Part shown: positions 6,333 through 6,829 of the stretch, piece after piece | Layout: each line of letters begins with the position of its first letter | How positions within the stretch are numbered: the stretch's first letter is position 1 | From: an uncultured Opitutia bacterium | Lineage (GTDB): Bacteria; Verrucomicrobiota; Verrucomicrobiia; Opitutales; UBA953 | Direction: 5' to 3' | DNA length: 6,829 nucleotides | NCBI GenBank assembly: GCA_903895475.1 | Contig: CAITUF010000055.1 | Location: forward strand, 1-6,829 | The notes under the pieces: generated by a model | What the model was told of the DNA's origin: nothing | The model's input: the letters and a program-made list of their open reading frames with translations, nothing else | The model's database searches: none | Translations under genes and position numbers: made by a program

Positions 6333-6349
6333 GACCAAGCCACTTGGCC
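6333..6349 (-). terminator. Hairpin directly after the fcl stop codon, without T tract
   Basis: On the minus strand GGCCAAG-TGG-CTTGGTC forms a 7-bp stem, including one G-T wobble, with a 3-nt loop. It begins 2 bp after the fcl stop. There is no run of T after it, so rho-independent termination is doubtful; an mRNA 3'-end or processing structure is equally possible. Confidence 0.3.
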
Positions 6350-6351
6350 GC

Positions 6352-6829
6352 TTACTTTCGCGCGTCGGTGCCGTGCTGGAGATACCAGGCGTAGACCCCG
6401 CGGATACCTTCGTCTAAACCAATCCGCGGACTCCAACCTAAGCTCTTGATACGCGCGACATCCATGAGTTTGCGCGGGGTGCCATCGGGCATCGCGGGAT
6501 CAAACTCGAGGGAGCCCGTGAAGCCTACGGTGGTCGCGACCTTCTGGGCTAACTCTCGAATGGAAAGCTCTTCACCCGAACCAATGTTGATATGGCTGGC
6601 CTCAGCATAACGGTCCATCAGTAACAAACACGCACTCGCCACATCGTCGGCGTGAAGGAATTCACGGAGCGGCGTACCTGTTCCCCACAGCATCAGCTGG
6701 GCGTCGCCGCGGAGCTTGGCTTCGTGCATCTTACGAATCAGTGCTGGGAGAACGTGGGAGTTTTGGAGCGAGAAATTATCGCCCAGCCCATAGAGGTTAC
6801 AGGGCATTGCGCTGATGAAGTCGCACCCG
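6352..6829 (-). CDS. fcl: GDP-L-fucose synthase, C-terminal half
   Basis: The frame is open to the right edge, leaving about 159 C-terminal residues of a family of about 321. The enzyme (GDP-4-keto-6-deoxymannose 3,5-epimerase/4-reductase, SDR superfamily) makes GDP-L-fucose in the cytoplasm with NADPH. Landmarks, numbered from the first complete codon: AMPCNLYG at 7-14, DNFSLQNSHVLPALIRK at 17-33 with the conserved active-site His at 25 (His179 in E. coli as I recall), WGTGTPLREFLHADD at 49-63, HINIGSGEELSIRELAQ and later PDGTPRKLMDV. These match remembered E. coli Fcl closely. The Rossmann GxxGxxG and catalytic Tyr-x-x-x-Lys lie outside the window. An ATG at 6807 lies inside the conserved fold and is not the real start. 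Its partner gmd is expected upstream, beyond the window. Confidence 0.93.
   Translation of the reverse strand, partial: GCDFISAMPCNLYGLGDNFSLQNSHVLPALIRKMHEAKLRGDAQLMLWGTGTPLREFLHADDVASACLLLMDRYAEASHINIGSGEELSIRELAQKVATTVGFTGSLEFDPAMPDGTPRKLMDVARIKSLGWSPRIGLDEGIRGVYAWYLQHGTDARK

Overview
The window is a run of six genes, all on the minus strand and so transcribed from right to left. They make nucleotide sugars and assemble a cell-surface polysaccharide. In transcription order they are: the C-terminal half of a GDP-L-fucose synthase (fcl, cut by the right edge), CMP-Kdo synthetase (kdsB), arabinose-5-phosphate isomerase (kdsD), an O-antigen ligase/polymerase-family membrane protein, a 690-residue two-domain oxidoreductase (MDR dehydrogenase fused to Gfo/Idh/MocA), and the N-terminal part of a UDP-ManNAc dehydrogenase (wecC-like, cut by the left edge).

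The organism is Gram-negative, because Kdo synthesis and an O-antigen ligase imply an outer membrane with LPS or a Kdo-containing capsule. The DNA is GC-rich. Shine-Dalgarno motifs are weak or absent, and three of the five visible starts have pyrimidine-rich leaders instead. My impression is Verrucomicrobiota (Opitutales-like), but this rests on general resemblance only and is low confidence.

The layout has two parts. From kdsD to wecC (bases 1-5230) the genes are packed with gaps of 5 and 15 bp and one 4-bp ATGA overlap, so they are very likely one operon. Upstream there are two longer non-coding gaps. The 257-bp gap between kdsB and kdsD holds two head-to-head copies of a structured repeat (14-mer, 3 nt, hairpin, T, 14-mer) whose stem sequences differ while pairing is kept. 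The 132-bp gap between fcl and kdsB is rich in short hairpins.

Together the genes supply GDP-fucose, CMP-Kdo and UDP-ManNAcA-type precursors, modify a sugar nucleotide by redox chemistry, and join or polymerise the glycan in the inner membrane. The genes are recognisable family members. The most unusual signal is the paired repeat element at about 5266-5455.
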